From an uncultured Psychroserpens sp. (GTDB taxonomy: Bacteria > Bacteroidota > Bacteroidia > Flavobacteriales > Flavobacteriaceae): a stretch of 32,916 nucleotides of DNA. The translations under genes and the position numbers were made by a program. The stretch's first letter is position 1. Each line of letters begins with the position of its first letter. The DNA is taken from the NCBI GenBank assembly GCA_905479815.1, contig CAJQOA010000140.1, positions 1-32,916 of the forward strand. The letters are read 5' to 3'. Below, one piece after another: positions 10,110 to 18,050 of this stretch. Below the pieces are notes generated by a model, which saw nothing but the letters and a program-made list of their open reading frames with translations, did no database searches and was not told where the DNA came from.

Positions 10110-10493
10110 ATGGCAAGCGATAACACAGTAAGATACGCAGATAAAGACCTAGAAGAATTTAGAGTTCTTATTCAAGAGAAGATAGTAAAAGCACAACACG
10201 ATCTAGAATTGATTAAAAGTGCATATATGAATGATGGTAATAACGGTACAGATGATACGTCGCCAACGTTTAAAGCTTTTGATGAAGGTAGTGCTGTAAT
10301 GAGTAAGGAATCTAATTCGCAATTAGCAATTAGACAAGAGAAATTTATTAGAGACCTTAAAAATGCGTTAATACGTATTGAGAATAAAAGCTATGGTGTT
10401 TGCAGAGTTACAGGTAAACTTATTAATAAAAAGCGTTTAGAATTAGTACCTCATGCAACATTGAGTATTGAGGCTAAAAATATGCAGAAATAA
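10110..10493 (+). CDS. DksA/TraR-family protein with degenerate zinc finger
   Basis: The 127-residue protein has an N-terminal coiled-coil-like helical region (about 8-90) and a C-terminal DksA-type finger fold (YGVCRVTGKLI ... RLELVPHATLSIEAK). DksA-family proteins bind RNA polymerase in the secondary channel and adjust transcription, often with ppGpp. In this protein the four finger positions, with the canonical 2-17-2 spacing, are C98, T101, S119 and A122: only one cysteine is left, so zinc binding is very unlikely while the fold residues remain. The gene starts 3 bases after ileS and is followed by a terminator before lspA. Family assignment is solid; whether it acts on RNA polymerase in a DksA-like way is inference. 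Confidence 0.85.
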   Translation: MASDNTVRYADKDLEEFRVLIQEKIVKAQHDLELIKSAYMNDGNNGTDDTSPTFKAFDEGSAVMSKESNSQLAIRQEKFIRDLKNALIRIENKSYGVCRVTGKLINKKRLELVPHATLSIEAKNMQK

Positions 10494-10579
10494 AACAGTC
10501 CTTTTCAATCATTGAAATTGTTAGCACTAAGCTGAAGCTGAAGTGTCAAATTGAAATAGGAATCTCATTTATAAAAAAC

Positions 10580-10603
10580 ACACCTCAATAGAGGTGTTTT
10601 TTG
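10580..10603 (+). terminator. Terminator between the DksA-like gene and lspA
   Basis: A 7-bp stem (ACACCTC / GAGGTGT) with an AATA loop is followed by TTTTTTG and preceded by an A run. It would end the ileS transcript, implying lspA has its own promoter or depends on read-through. Confidence 0.75.
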
Positions 10604-10675
10604 TTTCTAGAAAACCTGAAATAAAGCATGTGTTTAATAGAATAACTCTATTTTTACATCACGAAAATCCTAATA

Positions 10676-11293
10676 ATGTCATTAAAAAAGGCCACAATTT
10701 TAATTGTAATTATCTTACTTATAGATCAAATAAGTAAATTTTATATAAAAACACACTTTGCTCTTAACGAAAAGTTAGAGGTTTTTAGTTGGTTTCAAAT
10801 TGCTTTTGTGGAGAATGAAGGTATGGCTTGGGGAACAAAAATTAGTGATTTTGTCTCATTCATATCAGATAGAACAGCAAAAGTTAGTCTAACAATTTTT
10901 AGAATTTTGGCGGTTTTTGGAATTGGATATTGGTTGAAAAAATCTATTGTAGATAAAAGTTCGAGAACCTTGATTTTTGCGATTTCTTTAATACTAGCAG
11001 GTGCATTAGGTAATATTATAGATTCTGTTTTCTACGGAATAGTCTTTGACTCAAGTTTAGGTCAAGTCGCAACATTTTTGCCAGAGCAAGGCTACGACAC
11101 TGTATTTCATGGTAAAGTTGTTGATATGCTTCACTTCCCAATGTGGAGTGGTGTGTTGCCAGATTGGATACCGTCTTATGGAGGTACTTACTTTACATTT
11201 TTTGATCCTGTGTTTAATATTGCAGATATGGCAATAAGTACAGGTATTGGGATTTTAATTTTCTTTAATAAAAGAGCGTTTAGAACCATTTAA
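10676..11293 (+). CDS. lspA: Lipoprotein signal peptidase (signal peptidase II)
   Basis: The 205-residue inner-membrane aspartyl protease removes signal peptides from diacylglyceryl-modified prolipoproteins; several lipoproteins in this window would be substrates. Seen: first membrane span with DQISKFYI (residues 17-24), VENEGMAWG (45-53, the N-x-G-x-A-F/W motif), GNIIDSVFYG (112-121), and the catalytic pair D150 (VVDMLHF) and D184 (FNIADMAIS). It is longer than the E. coli enzyme (about 165 residues), with an insertion around residues 125-175, a form common in Bacteroidota. Its stop codon overlaps the stop of the convergent response regulator gene. Confidence 0.95.
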   Translation: MSLKKATILIVIILLIDQISKFYIKTHFALNEKLEVFSWFQIAFVENEGMAWGTKISDFVSFISDRTAKVSLTIFRILAVFGIGYWLKKSIVDKSSRTLIFAISLILAGALGNIIDSVFYGIVFDSSLGQVATFLPEQGYDTVFHGKVVDMLHFPMWSGVLPDWIPSYGGTYFTFFDPVFNIADMAISTGIGILIFFNKRAFRTI

Positions 11294-11700
11294 GCAGTTC
11301 TTGCAAATACAGCTTCCAATTCATCAATATTAACCGGTTTTACTAAATAGTTTTCAACACTAGATAATGATTTTGCTTTTTCAATTTCTGTTGCATTTAT
11401 TGAAGAACTTACAACGTAAAGCGTTATTCTCTTTTTAAATTTATTTTGAATTTTTGTAAATCGTTCAATAAATTCCCAACCATCCATAACTGGCATATTG
11501 ATGTCTAGTAAAATTATTTCTGGAATATCATTATGTCCTAAATTTTGAAGTATTGATTCAAAATAATCAATACCATCTTTACCATTATTAAATATGAGTA
11601 GGTTGTCACAAAGTTTTTTAGTTTCAATAATTTTTTTGACTAAGTTCACATATATGCTATCATCATCTATGATGCATGCCATTTTGATTTTCTCTGTCAT
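11290..11700 (-). CDS. Receiver-only response regulator
   Basis: The 136-residue single-domain CheY-like protein starts at the ATG ending at 11700, where the receiver fold begins (KMACIIDDDS); a longer frame inside the kinase gene is rejected. Seen: acidic pair D12/D13, phosphoacceptor D66 in LLDINMPVMDGWEF, Ser cluster VVSSS (96-100) and K121 in LVKPVN. There is no DNA-binding or enzymatic output domain, so it probably acts by protein contact or as a phosphorelay or phosphate sink. It lies 4 bases downstream of the histidine kinase and is almost certainly its partner. Its stop overlaps that of lspA on the other strand. Confidence 0.92.
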   Translation of the reverse strand: MTEKIKMACIIDDDSIYVNLVKKIIETKKLCDNLLIFNNGKDGIDYFESILQNLGHNDIPEIILLDINMPVMDGWEFIERFTKIQNKFKKRITLYVVSSSINATEIEKAKSLSSVENYLVKPVNIDELEAVFARTA

Positions 11701-11704
11701 ATTG

Positions 11705-13156
11705 CTAAAATTTAATGGTAAATGTAGTTCCTTTATCAACCTTGCTATCAACAGTAATTTCACCATTTAGGGATTCAATTTGATTTTTTGTTATAAATAA
11801 ACCAATGCCTACTGCGTCTTTATTGTAATGGAAGGTTTTATACATGCCAAACAGCTTGTCTCCAAATTTTTCCATATCAATACCAATACCATTATCACTA
11901 ATTTCTAAAATTAATCGATCTTCATTTTTAAAATCTATTGATGTCTTAAAATTAATAATTGGATGACGATCTGGATGTTTATATTTAATAGCATTAGTTA
12001 AAATATTTAATATAATACTATCCATATATGCTGGAACGTATGATATGACATCTCCAGCTTCAAAGTTAGAAGTAATCATTGCCTCATTAGTAGAAATAAT
12101 TTGACTTATTGATGTACACACTTGTTTTAGAGTTGTCTCTATACTAACGTTTTCTTTATGTTGATCTGCATTGGTTTGAATGGTGACGACTTCATTTAAA
12201 TGCTCAATAGTTTTGTTTAAACTACCAGATACATCTTTTATGGTGCCTAACAATTCTAGTTGTTCTTTAGGGTCGTCAATACTTTCAATGTAATGAACAA
12301 TCAATTCTAAATTACTACTATGAGATCTTAGATTATGCGACACGATATGAGCAAAATTGAATAGCCTTGAATTTTGTGAAGCGATAATTTCTGAAGTACG
12401 TTTTAAATGAATTTCCTTCATTTTAAAGTCGTCAATATCCTGAAAGATACCTCGTACTCCAATAATTTCCTTATCATGATTAAATACAGGTTTGCCAATT
12501 ACACGAGCCCAAAACTTCTCATTAGTTGATTTAACCATGAGTATTTCTAGATCAAATGGAGTTCCAGACATAGCGCAATTAAAATAAGCATCAGCAACTA
12601 TAGCTTGATATTCTTCAGCATTTAATTTTGGAGCCATGCGCAATGATGGAATATAGTCTTCTGGATACTTTAGGATTTTTCGTGTAATTTGATCCCAATA
12701 AGTTGACTTATTTTCAAAATCAATATACCAACTTCCAATTGAAGTCATTTCTGCAGTTTCCCGAGAATAATAATCACCATTTACCTTTTCGTGAGTCTTA
12801 ATTTTTGCTTTAAAAAAATAAACAGCCTTAGAATCTGTTTTTAAATTAACATCTAGCTCTTCATTTGTTTTACATATATACTCATCATATTCTCCTTCAT
12901 TATTTAAAAGGAATATATTCTGTTTAAAATTTACATCATATCTAACAAGGTTGTAAAAATTGTCCTTAAAAACAGATTTGTTTTTTGAGTGTATGATTTG
13001 ATTTAGAAAGAAATCTAGGTTGGTTTCTATCTTAGATGTATCATAGCCAAGTGCTGCTATAAAGGCGAGTGACCAAAAACTGGTGTTATCGTTTAATTCC
13101 CAATAGCAAATTTTGCTGTTAGGAATCACGTATTTCTGTACAATTGATTCTGACAT
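11705..13156 (-). CDS. PAS-domain sensor histidine kinase
   Basis: The 483-residue protein has no clear signal peptide or membrane span, so it is probably cytosolic. The N-terminal half holds one or two PAS-like domains; the second (about 138-250) has the PAS/PAC ending VIGKPVFNHDKEIIGVRGIF. The kinase core follows: H-box FAHIVSHNLRSHSSNL (268-283, likely phosphoacceptor H274), N-box ILNILTNAIKYKH (382-394), G1 DNGIGI (421-426), GIGLFITK (450-457) and terminal KGTTFTIKF. The HNLRS form is common in Bacteroidota PAS kinases, which are often paired with receiver-only proteins as here. The signal sensed is unknown. An 8-bp inverted repeat lies 22 bases upstream of its start codon. Confidence 0.93.
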   Translation of the reverse strand: MSESIVQKYVIPNSKICYWELNDNTSFWSLAFIAALGYDTSKIETNLDFFLNQIIHSKNKSVFKDNFYNLVRYDVNFKQNIFLLNNEGEYDEYICKTNEELDVNLKTDSKAVYFFKAKIKTHEKVNGDYYSRETAEMTSIGSWYIDFENKSTYWDQITRKILKYPEDYIPSLRMAPKLNAEEYQAIVADAYFNCAMSGTPFDLEILMVKSTNEKFWARVIGKPVFNHDKEIIGVRGIFQDIDDFKMKEIHLKRTSEIIASQNSRLFNFAHIVSHNLRSHSSNLELIVHYIESIDDPKEQLELLGTIKDVSGSLNKTIEHLNEVVTIQTNADQHKENVSIETTLKQVCTSISQIISTNEAMITSNFEAGDVISYVPAYMDSIILNILTNAIKYKHPDRHPIINFKTSIDFKNEDRLILEISDNGIGIDMEKFGDKLFGMYKTFHYNKDAVGIGLFITKNQIESLNGEITVDSKVDKGTTFTIKF

Positions 13157-13178
13157 TTTTTAGTAGGTTAATTGGGGG

Positions 13179-13205
13179 CACTAATAGTTTGGGGACATAT
13201 TAGTG
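13179..13205. repeat. Inverted repeat in the leader of the histidine kinase gene
   Basis: CACTAATA (13179-13186) and TATTAGTG (13198-13205) are perfect complements separated by 11 bases. It sits in the 105-base gap upstream of the kinase start, where the minus-strand promoter or leader should be. It could be an operator for a dimeric regulator or an RNA hairpin; no T tract follows, so it is not a typical terminator. Confidence 0.5.
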
Positions 13206-13261
13206 TTGCAATATACAAATAAAATACACTTTATCTAATTTATATGCGTTTTATCGATTTT

Positions 13262-13834
13262 TTAATATTTTGAGAAGTCGTATATATTGCTTGGAGTAAC
13301 GCAATAATCTATGTTAACATCATTTTTATTAATGTAAGAAATTTCTTCTTCTGAAGAAAAGAACGACAAACCAATTTTAATAGTTTTTGGTTTGCATTGT
13401 GCTAAAAATTTGTCATAGAATCCTTTACCATAGCCTATTCTATTACCTTTTTTATCAAATGCGAGCAAGGGCACGAAGACCACATCAATTTGCTCTGTGC
13501 TAATTGGAATCCCATTTGTAGGCTCTGGGATATTCCATTCATTTTTTTTAAGTACTGTATTGTCAGACAGTAAATAATGTGCCATTTCAAAAGTTTTAAA
13601 ATCACTTTTAGAGATGACAATGTGTTTGTCTTTACCAGAGAGAATACTTAAAATATAATCTGTATTGACTTCTTTTTGTTCTTCTATCGTCAAGAAAATG
13701 TGATAGAATGATTGCTCCCATATTGGTAATTTTAAAAGTTGGTTAGCAATTTCTAAACTCTTAGTTTCTATAGCGTCTTCGGAAAGTTTCTTCCGAAGCA
13801 ACTTATATGTTTTCCGTAATTCATTTTTTGTCAT
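13262..13834 (-). CDS. 5-formyltetrahydrofolate cyclo-ligase
   Basis: The 190-residue cytosolic enzyme converts 5-formyl-THF plus ATP to 5,10-methenyl-THF, returning a storage/inhibitory folate to one-carbon metabolism. Seen: Lys/Arg-rich N-terminus (ELRKTYKLLRKKL) and the family motif NRIGYGKGFYDKFL (131-144), followed by IGLSFF. Length matches the family. It is last in a minus-strand operon and its start overlaps the end of the aspartoacylase-like gene by 14 bases, indicating translational coupling. The first 20 codons contain an 8-bp hairpin built from two inverted copies of TTCCGAAG (13777-13798). Confidence 0.93.
   Translation of the reverse strand: MTKNELRKTYKLLRKKLSEDAIETKSLEIANQLLKLPIWEQSFYHIFLTIEEQKEVNTDYILSILSGKDKHIVISKSDFKTFEMAHYLLSDNTVLKKNEWNIPEPTNGIPISTEQIDVVFVPLLAFDKKGNRIGYGKGFYDKFLAQCKPKTIKIGLSFFSSEEEISYINKNDVNIDYCVTPSNIYDFSKY
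13777..13798 (-). repeat. Hairpin of two inverted TTCCGAAG octamers inside the cyclo-ligase gene
   Basis: CTTCGGAA (13777-13784) and TTCCGAAG (13791-13798) form a perfect 8-bp stem with a 6-base loop, about 36 bases after the start codon of the cyclo-ligase gene. The octamer is the core of the over-represented 12-mer in this window. Confidence 0.55.
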
Positions 13835-14798
13835 CCTTTAAGCCTGTTGAAATATGAAAGATAGCATCACCTTGATAAATGATTGGAGATTCGTTAACGT
13901 TAAAAATATAACCTGCATTAGGCGCTTTTACAAAGTGGTTGAAGCTTCCATATGGATCTGTAATATTTCCCAAAACATCATTTTTTTCAACGTATGCATT
14001 TATTGATACTGTGGCCTTAAACATGCCAGAAAATTTTGCTCTTAACCATTTACTATCTTCAATAATTATGGCTTCAGTTTTGGGTTTTGATACTTTAAAT
14101 TTAGTGTTTAACATTCCTAAATGATTTAAAACACGTTTAGCACCATTAACACCTGTATTTGTTATTGTCGTATGAATATTAAAAGACTTTCCGCCCTCAA
14201 ACAAAAGCATTGGCACTCCAAATTTGCTACATGCATTCCTAAATGATTTATTTAAGTTTTGCGAATAATATATAAAAGGAGCTCCGAAAACATGTGCTAA
14301 TTCTGTAAGTTTTGGGTCGTCTTTCACTATACGAATTTGAGCTGCATTAAAACGATCAGCACCACCTGTATGGAAATCCATTGCAAAATCAACATGAGGT
14401 ACAATTTCTTTCATCACAAAATGTGCAACTCTACTTGCAAGAGATCCATTTATACTTCCAGGAAAGACACGATTGAGGTCTCTACCATCTGGAAATAAGC
14501 GATCCATATTTAAAAAACCAAAAACATTTATTACTGGTACACAAATAATGGTTCCTCTTTTAGGCTTATTAATCCCTTTTGCAATAATTTGTCTAACGAT
14601 TTCAACACCATTAATTTCATCACCATGAATGCCAGCAGTCATTAATACTGTTGGTCCTGGTTTCTTAGAACGTTCAATAATTATAGGAACATCAAGTGTG
14701 TTACGAGTATGTAATTTTGCGACTTCAAAAGTAACCGTCGCACTTTTACCTAAAGCTATTTTTTCTCCTAATATTTCTAAAACGTCTTTATCACTCAT
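13821..14798 (-). CDS. Succinylglutamate desuccinylase/aspartoacylase-family zinc hydrolase
   Basis: The 325-residue M14-like metallohydrolase carries the zinc site GIHGDEINGVEI (H58, E61) and DFHTGG (H143), plus DLNRVFPG (107-114) and a likely catalytic Glu in LLFEGG (E201). A C-terminal beta barrel-like part (about 240-325, PYGSFNHFVKAPNAGYIFNV) follows, as in the family. Known members cleave N-acyl amino acids such as succinylglutamate or acetylaspartate. No arginine succinyltransferase genes are nearby; instead it lies 38 bases after rimK and overlaps the cyclo-ligase. A peptide- or glutamate-linked substrate is therefore more plausible than arginine breakdown, but this is inference. Confidence 0.88.
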   Translation of the reverse strand: MSDKDVLEILGEKIALGKSATVTFEVAKLHTRNTLDVPIIIERSKKPGPTVLMTAGIHGDEINGVEIVRQIIAKGINKPKRGTIICVPVINVFGFLNMDRLFPDGRDLNRVFPGSINGSLASRVAHFVMKEIVPHVDFAMDFHTGGADRFNAAQIRIVKDDPKLTELAHVFGAPFIYYSQNLNKSFRNACSKFGVPMLLFEGGKSFNIHTTITNTGVNGAKRVLNHLGMLNTKFKVSKPKTEAIIIEDSKWLRAKFSGMFKATVSINAYVEKNDVLGNITDPYGSFNHFVKAPNAGYIFNVNESPIIYQGDAIFHISTGLKDDKK

Positions 14799-14836
14799 AC
14801 AAAACTATTTATATGTAAGGTATTGTAGTTGAATTG

Positions 14837-15715
14837 TTATTTTTTAGCATTACGCTCAATAAATGTAATAATCGCTTTTGCTATATTTTTTCCAGTAGCA
14901 CCCTCAATTCCTTCTAATCCAGGAGTAGAGTTTACCTCTAATAATAAAGGGCCACGCGTAGATTGTAACATATCTACACCACAAACAGGTAGCTTTAATA
15001 CTTTTGATGCATTCATGGCTAATTTAAGTTCGTCTGCATCTAATTTGATAATATTTGCGCTTCCGCCACGATGAAGATTTGATCTAAACTCTCCTTCTTT
15101 TCCTTGGCGTTTCATTGCGCCTACTACTTGTCCATCAACGACCAAAGCTCTAATGTCTGCACCTTTCGCTTCTTTAATAAACTCTTGCACAATAACTCTA
15201 GCTTGTAGACCATTAAATGCCTCAAGTACAGATTCTGCTGCATTTTTACTCTCAGCTAAAACGACACCTAGTCCCTGAGTGCCTTCAAGAAGCTTAATAA
15301 TTACAGGTGTTCCACCTACATGTTCAATAACTTCTTCCACATCGCGTGAATAATTTGTAAACACAGTTTTTGGCATCCCAATACCTGCTTTACTTAAACG
15401 TTGTAAGCTTCGTAATTTATCACGAGAGCGTTGTATGGCATCTGATGTAGCGATAGTAAAAACACCCATTTCTTCAAATTGACGTACCACAGCGCAACCG
15501 TAAAACGTAACAGACGATCCAATTCTTGGTATAATTGCATCTACATAGTCTAGATAACGATCTTTATAAAAAATGGTTGGTTTTTCTTTTTCTATAATGA
15601 TGTCGCACTTAAGAGGGTCAATAATTTCGACCTGATGACCTCTTGATTCTGCCTCTTTTACAAGGCGATCAGTTGAGTATAAATGTGGGTTTCTAGATAA
15701 TATTACAATATTCAT
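14837..15715 (-). CDS. rimK: RimK-family ATP-grasp alpha-L-glutamate ligase
   Basis: The 292-residue protein matches E. coli RimK almost end to end: [11 protein letters not shown] at the N-terminus, [14 protein letters not shown] (86-99), [10 protein letters not shown], the ATP-grasp residues [43 protein letters not shown] and the metal-binding end [14 protein letters not shown]. RimK adds glutamates to the C-terminus of ribosomal protein S6 and can make poly-alpha-glutamate. The start overlaps the stop of the retropepsin-like gene by 4 bases (ATGA), so the two are translationally coupled. Target in this organism is unproven; it depends on whether its S6 has a suitable C-terminus. Confidence 0.94.
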   Translation of the reverse strand: MNIVILSRNPHLYSTDRLVKEAESRGHQVEIIDPLKCDIIIEKEKPTIFYKDRYLDYVDAIIPRIGSSVTFYGCAVVRQFEEMGVFTIATSDAIQRSRDKLRSLQRLSKAGIGMPKTVFTNYSRDVEEVIEHVGGTPVIIKLLEGTQGLGVVLAESKNAAESVLEAFNGLQARVIVQEFIKEAKGADIRALVVDGQVVGAMKRQGKEGEFRSNLHRGGSANIIKLDADELKLAMNASKVLKLPVCGVDMLQSTRGPLLLEVNSTPGLEGIEGATGKNIAKAIITFIERNAKK

Positions 15716-16137
15716 GAATTCGAATTATTAAAGGATACATTTTCTAAATTGACATCAACTAAAAATTTCTTACTTAGAAATTGACGCCCTATCAAAACAG
15801 GAAATTTCATATCGTCTCTTGTGCTTAAAGTTAAGTTAATCTTATATGTTTTACCAAAGAATATGACATCAGATTTAATTTTATATCGGTTTTCTTTATA
15901 TCCGTTACTACTTTTAACATCTGTAATTGTATAGGTGTCAAAAATGATGTTTTCACTTTTAAAATTGGGATGACCCTTACTTTCAAAAGTGCAAATTAAT
16001 GTGTCATTTTTTTCTAAGATTGTTGAGCAATGAATAGCAGAGGTGTAAGCTCCAGTATCGATCTTAACATCTACATGTCTTAAACTGAGATTAGGGAAAT
16101 CGATTTTATCAATTCTCCCAATTACTTTTTTAGTCAT
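15712..16137 (-). CDS. Retropepsin-like aspartic protease (RimB-type, Zn_protease family)
   Basis: The small 141-residue protein has the single-domain aspartic protease signature [14 protein letters not shown] (24-37, catalytic D27), with the second half holding [17 protein letters not shown], the LIGR-x-F-L motif of this family. It has often been annotated as ATP-dependent zinc protease, but DTGA and length point to a retropepsin fold that works as a dimer. In Pseudomonas the related RimB is encoded with RimK and affects its activity. It is first in the operon and overlaps rimK by 4 bases, which supports a functional link. Function here is inferred from family and context. Confidence 0.85.
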   Translation of the reverse strand: MTKKVIGRIDKIDFPNLSLRHVDVKIDTGAYTSAIHCSTILEKNDTLICTFESKGHPNFKSENIIFDTYTITDVKSSNGYKENRYKIKSDVIFFGKTYKINLTLSTRDDMKFPVLIGRQFLSKKFLVDVNLENVSFNNSNS

Positions 16138-16242
16138 TTTTGTATTTTAAAAGTGGCGAAAGGTAAACAATAAGTCAATTTAAAAAATAAATTTATGACC
16201 TAATTTTTAACACATAACAAAGAGGTTTTAAATAGTAAATAC

Positions 16243-16250
16243 TAACTTTG
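16243..16250 (+). promoter_or_regulatory. -7 promoter element TAACTTTG of uvrC
   Basis: This is an exact TAnnTTTG match in the 119-base divergent gap between the protease operon and uvrC. It ends 6 bases before the ATG, which would put the transcript start at or next to the start codon. No -33 TTG is evident at normal spacing. Confidence 0.45.
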
Positions 16251-16256
16251 ATAAAA

Positions 16257-18050
16257 ATGGATAAACCTACACTAGACATACAATTAAAAACCTTGCCAAC
16301 AGAGCCTGGAGTGTATCAATATTTTGATATAGATGATAAACTAATTTATGTAGGGAAAGCAAAAAACATAAAGAAAAGAGTTAGCTCTTATTTTACAAAA
16401 ACACATGAAAATGGTAAGACAAGAGTTCTAGTAAAAAAGATTTCTAGTGTTAAGCATATTGTTGTAGAGACTGAGACAGATGCACTTTTGTTAGAAAACA
16501 ATCTTATAAAAAAATACAAGCCACGTTATAATGTGTTGCTTAAAGATGATAAGACGTATCCTTGGATTTGTATAAAGAACGAACGTTTTCCAAGAGTTTT
16601 TTCAACACGACGTATTTTTAAAGATGGCTCAGAGTATTATGGTCCATATACCAGTATGAAAACGGTTTGGACATTGCTGGACTTGATTAAGGGGTTGTAT
16701 AGTTTGCGAACTTGTAATTATAATCTTTCCGAAGAAAAAATAGAAGCAGGTAAGTATAAAGTTTGCTTAGAATATCACTTAGGAAATTGTAAAGGACCTT
16801 GTGAAGATTTGCAGAGTGAAGCAGAATATAATATTCAAATTACTGCCATAAGAGAAATTATAAAAGGAAATTTTAAAGATTCACTCTCTCAATTTAAAAC
16901 CCAAATGAAACAATTAGCTCAAAATATGCAGTTTGAAGACGCACAGCGTATTAAAGAGAAAATAGAGGTTTTAGAAAAATACCAATCAAAATCAACAATT
17001 GTAAACCCTAAAATTAGCAATGTTGATGTGTTTAGTATTATGAGTGATGAAGGTTACGGTTATGTCAACTTTTTACAATTATCCTACGGAAGCATCATCC
17101 GGTCTCACACTTTAGAGATTAAAAAGAAATTAGACGAAACTGATTTGCAATTATTAGAATTAGCAATTACCGAAATTAGGCAACGTTTCAATTCTACATC
17201 CAAAGAAGTCTATGCACCTTTTCCTGTGAACTTAGGTAAAGACATAAAGGTTTATGTTCCAAAACTGGGTGATAAAAAGAAGATTCTAGATTTATCTCTT
17301 CGGAATGCAAAATACTATCGTATGGAGCGTTTTAAACAAGTTAAGATTGTTGATCCAGATCGTCATGCCAATAGAATCATGGCGCAAATGAAAGTAGATT
17401 TAGGTTTGCCTGAAGAGCCTCGTCATATAGAGTGTTTTGATAATTCGAACATACAAGGAACTAACCCTGTGGCTGCCTGTGTAGTTTTTAAAGATGGAAA
17501 GCCAAGTAAACGAGATTATCGTCATTTTAATATAAAGACCGTTGTAGGGCCAGATGATTTTGCATCTATGGAAGAAGTCGTCTATCGACGTTACAAAAGA
17601 TTATTAGATGAAAAGCAACCTTTGCCACATTTGATTATTATAGATGGAGGTAAAGGGCAATTATCATCATCTTTAAAAAGTTTGGATGCCTTAGGTCTTC
17701 GGAATAAAATAGCAATCATCGGAATTGCAAAGCGTTTGGAAGAATTATTTTATCCAGACGACCCAATTCCCTTATATTTAGATAAAAAAAGCGAAACGCT
17801 TAAAGTGATACAGCATTTACGAAACGAAGCACATCGTTTTGGTATAGAACATCATAGAAATAGACGAAGTAAGCAAGCGCTTAATACAGAGTTGGAAACG
17901 ATACCTGGTATTGGAGAACAGACAGTTGTAGCATTGATGAAGCAATTTAAGTCAGTGAAACGCATTTCCGAAGCAAAAAAAGAAGATTTAGAAAAAGTTG
18001 TTGGATTATCAAGAGCTCAAAAAATAATAGAGTATTACAGTAAAAAGTGA
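16257..18050 (+). CDS. uvrC: UvrABC excinuclease subunit C
   Basis: The 597-residue protein makes both incisions in nucleotide excision repair after UvrA/UvrB find the lesion. The ATG at 16257 is chosen over an in-frame TTG at 16248, which is part of the promoter box. Domains: GIY-YIG nuclease (PGVYQYFDIDDKLIYVGKAK, from about residue 17), four cysteines C153, C170, C178 and C182 matching the Fe-S cluster ligands of UvrC (CLEYHLGNCKGPC), UVR motif (FEDAQRIKEKIEVL, about 225-238), RNase H-like nuclease (ECFDNSNIQGTNPVAA, IIIDGGKGQL) and C-terminal helix-hairpin-helix repeats (IPGIGEQTVVALMKQF). Its stop shares GTGA with the next gene's start. Confidence 0.97.
   Translation: MDKPTLDIQLKTLPTEPGVYQYFDIDDKLIYVGKAKNIKKRVSSYFTKTHENGKTRVLVKKISSVKHIVVETETDALLLENNLIKKYKPRYNVLLKDDKTYPWICIKNERFPRVFSTRRIFKDGSEYYGPYTSMKTVWTLLDLIKGLYSLRTCNYNLSEEKIEAGKYKVCLEYHLGNCKGPCEDLQSEAEYNIQITAIREIIKGNFKDSLSQFKTQMKQLAQNMQFEDAQRIKEKIEVLEKYQSKSTIVNPKISNVDVFSIMSDEGYGYVNFLQLSYGSIIRSHTLEIKKKLDETDLQLLELAITEIRQRFNSTSKEVYAPFPVNLGKDIKVYVPKLGDKKKILDLSLRNAKYYRMERFKQVKIVDPDRHANRIMAQMKVDLGLPEEPRHIECFDNSNIQGTNPVAACVVFKDGKPSKRDYRHFNIKTVVGPDDFASMEEVVYRRYKRLLDEKQPLPHLIIIDGGKGQLSSSLKSLDALGLRNKIAIIGIAKRLEELFYPDDPIPLYLDKKSETLKVIQHLRNEAHRFGIEHHRNRRSKQALNTELETIPGIGEQTVVALMKQFKSVKRISEAKKEDLEKVVGLSRAQKIIEYYSKK

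Noticed and set aside
10529-10544. Short AAGCTG tandem after the DksA-like gene
   Set aside because: Only two and a half units; no sign of function.
11701-11766. Upstream start for the response regulator inside the kinase gene
   Set aside because: The receiver fold begins at the ATG ending at 11700; the added residues are the kinase C-terminus read in another frame.
16248-16256. TTG start for uvrC
   Set aside because: The TTG is the end of the TAACTTTG promoter box, and the ATG at 16257 fits UvrC alignments better.
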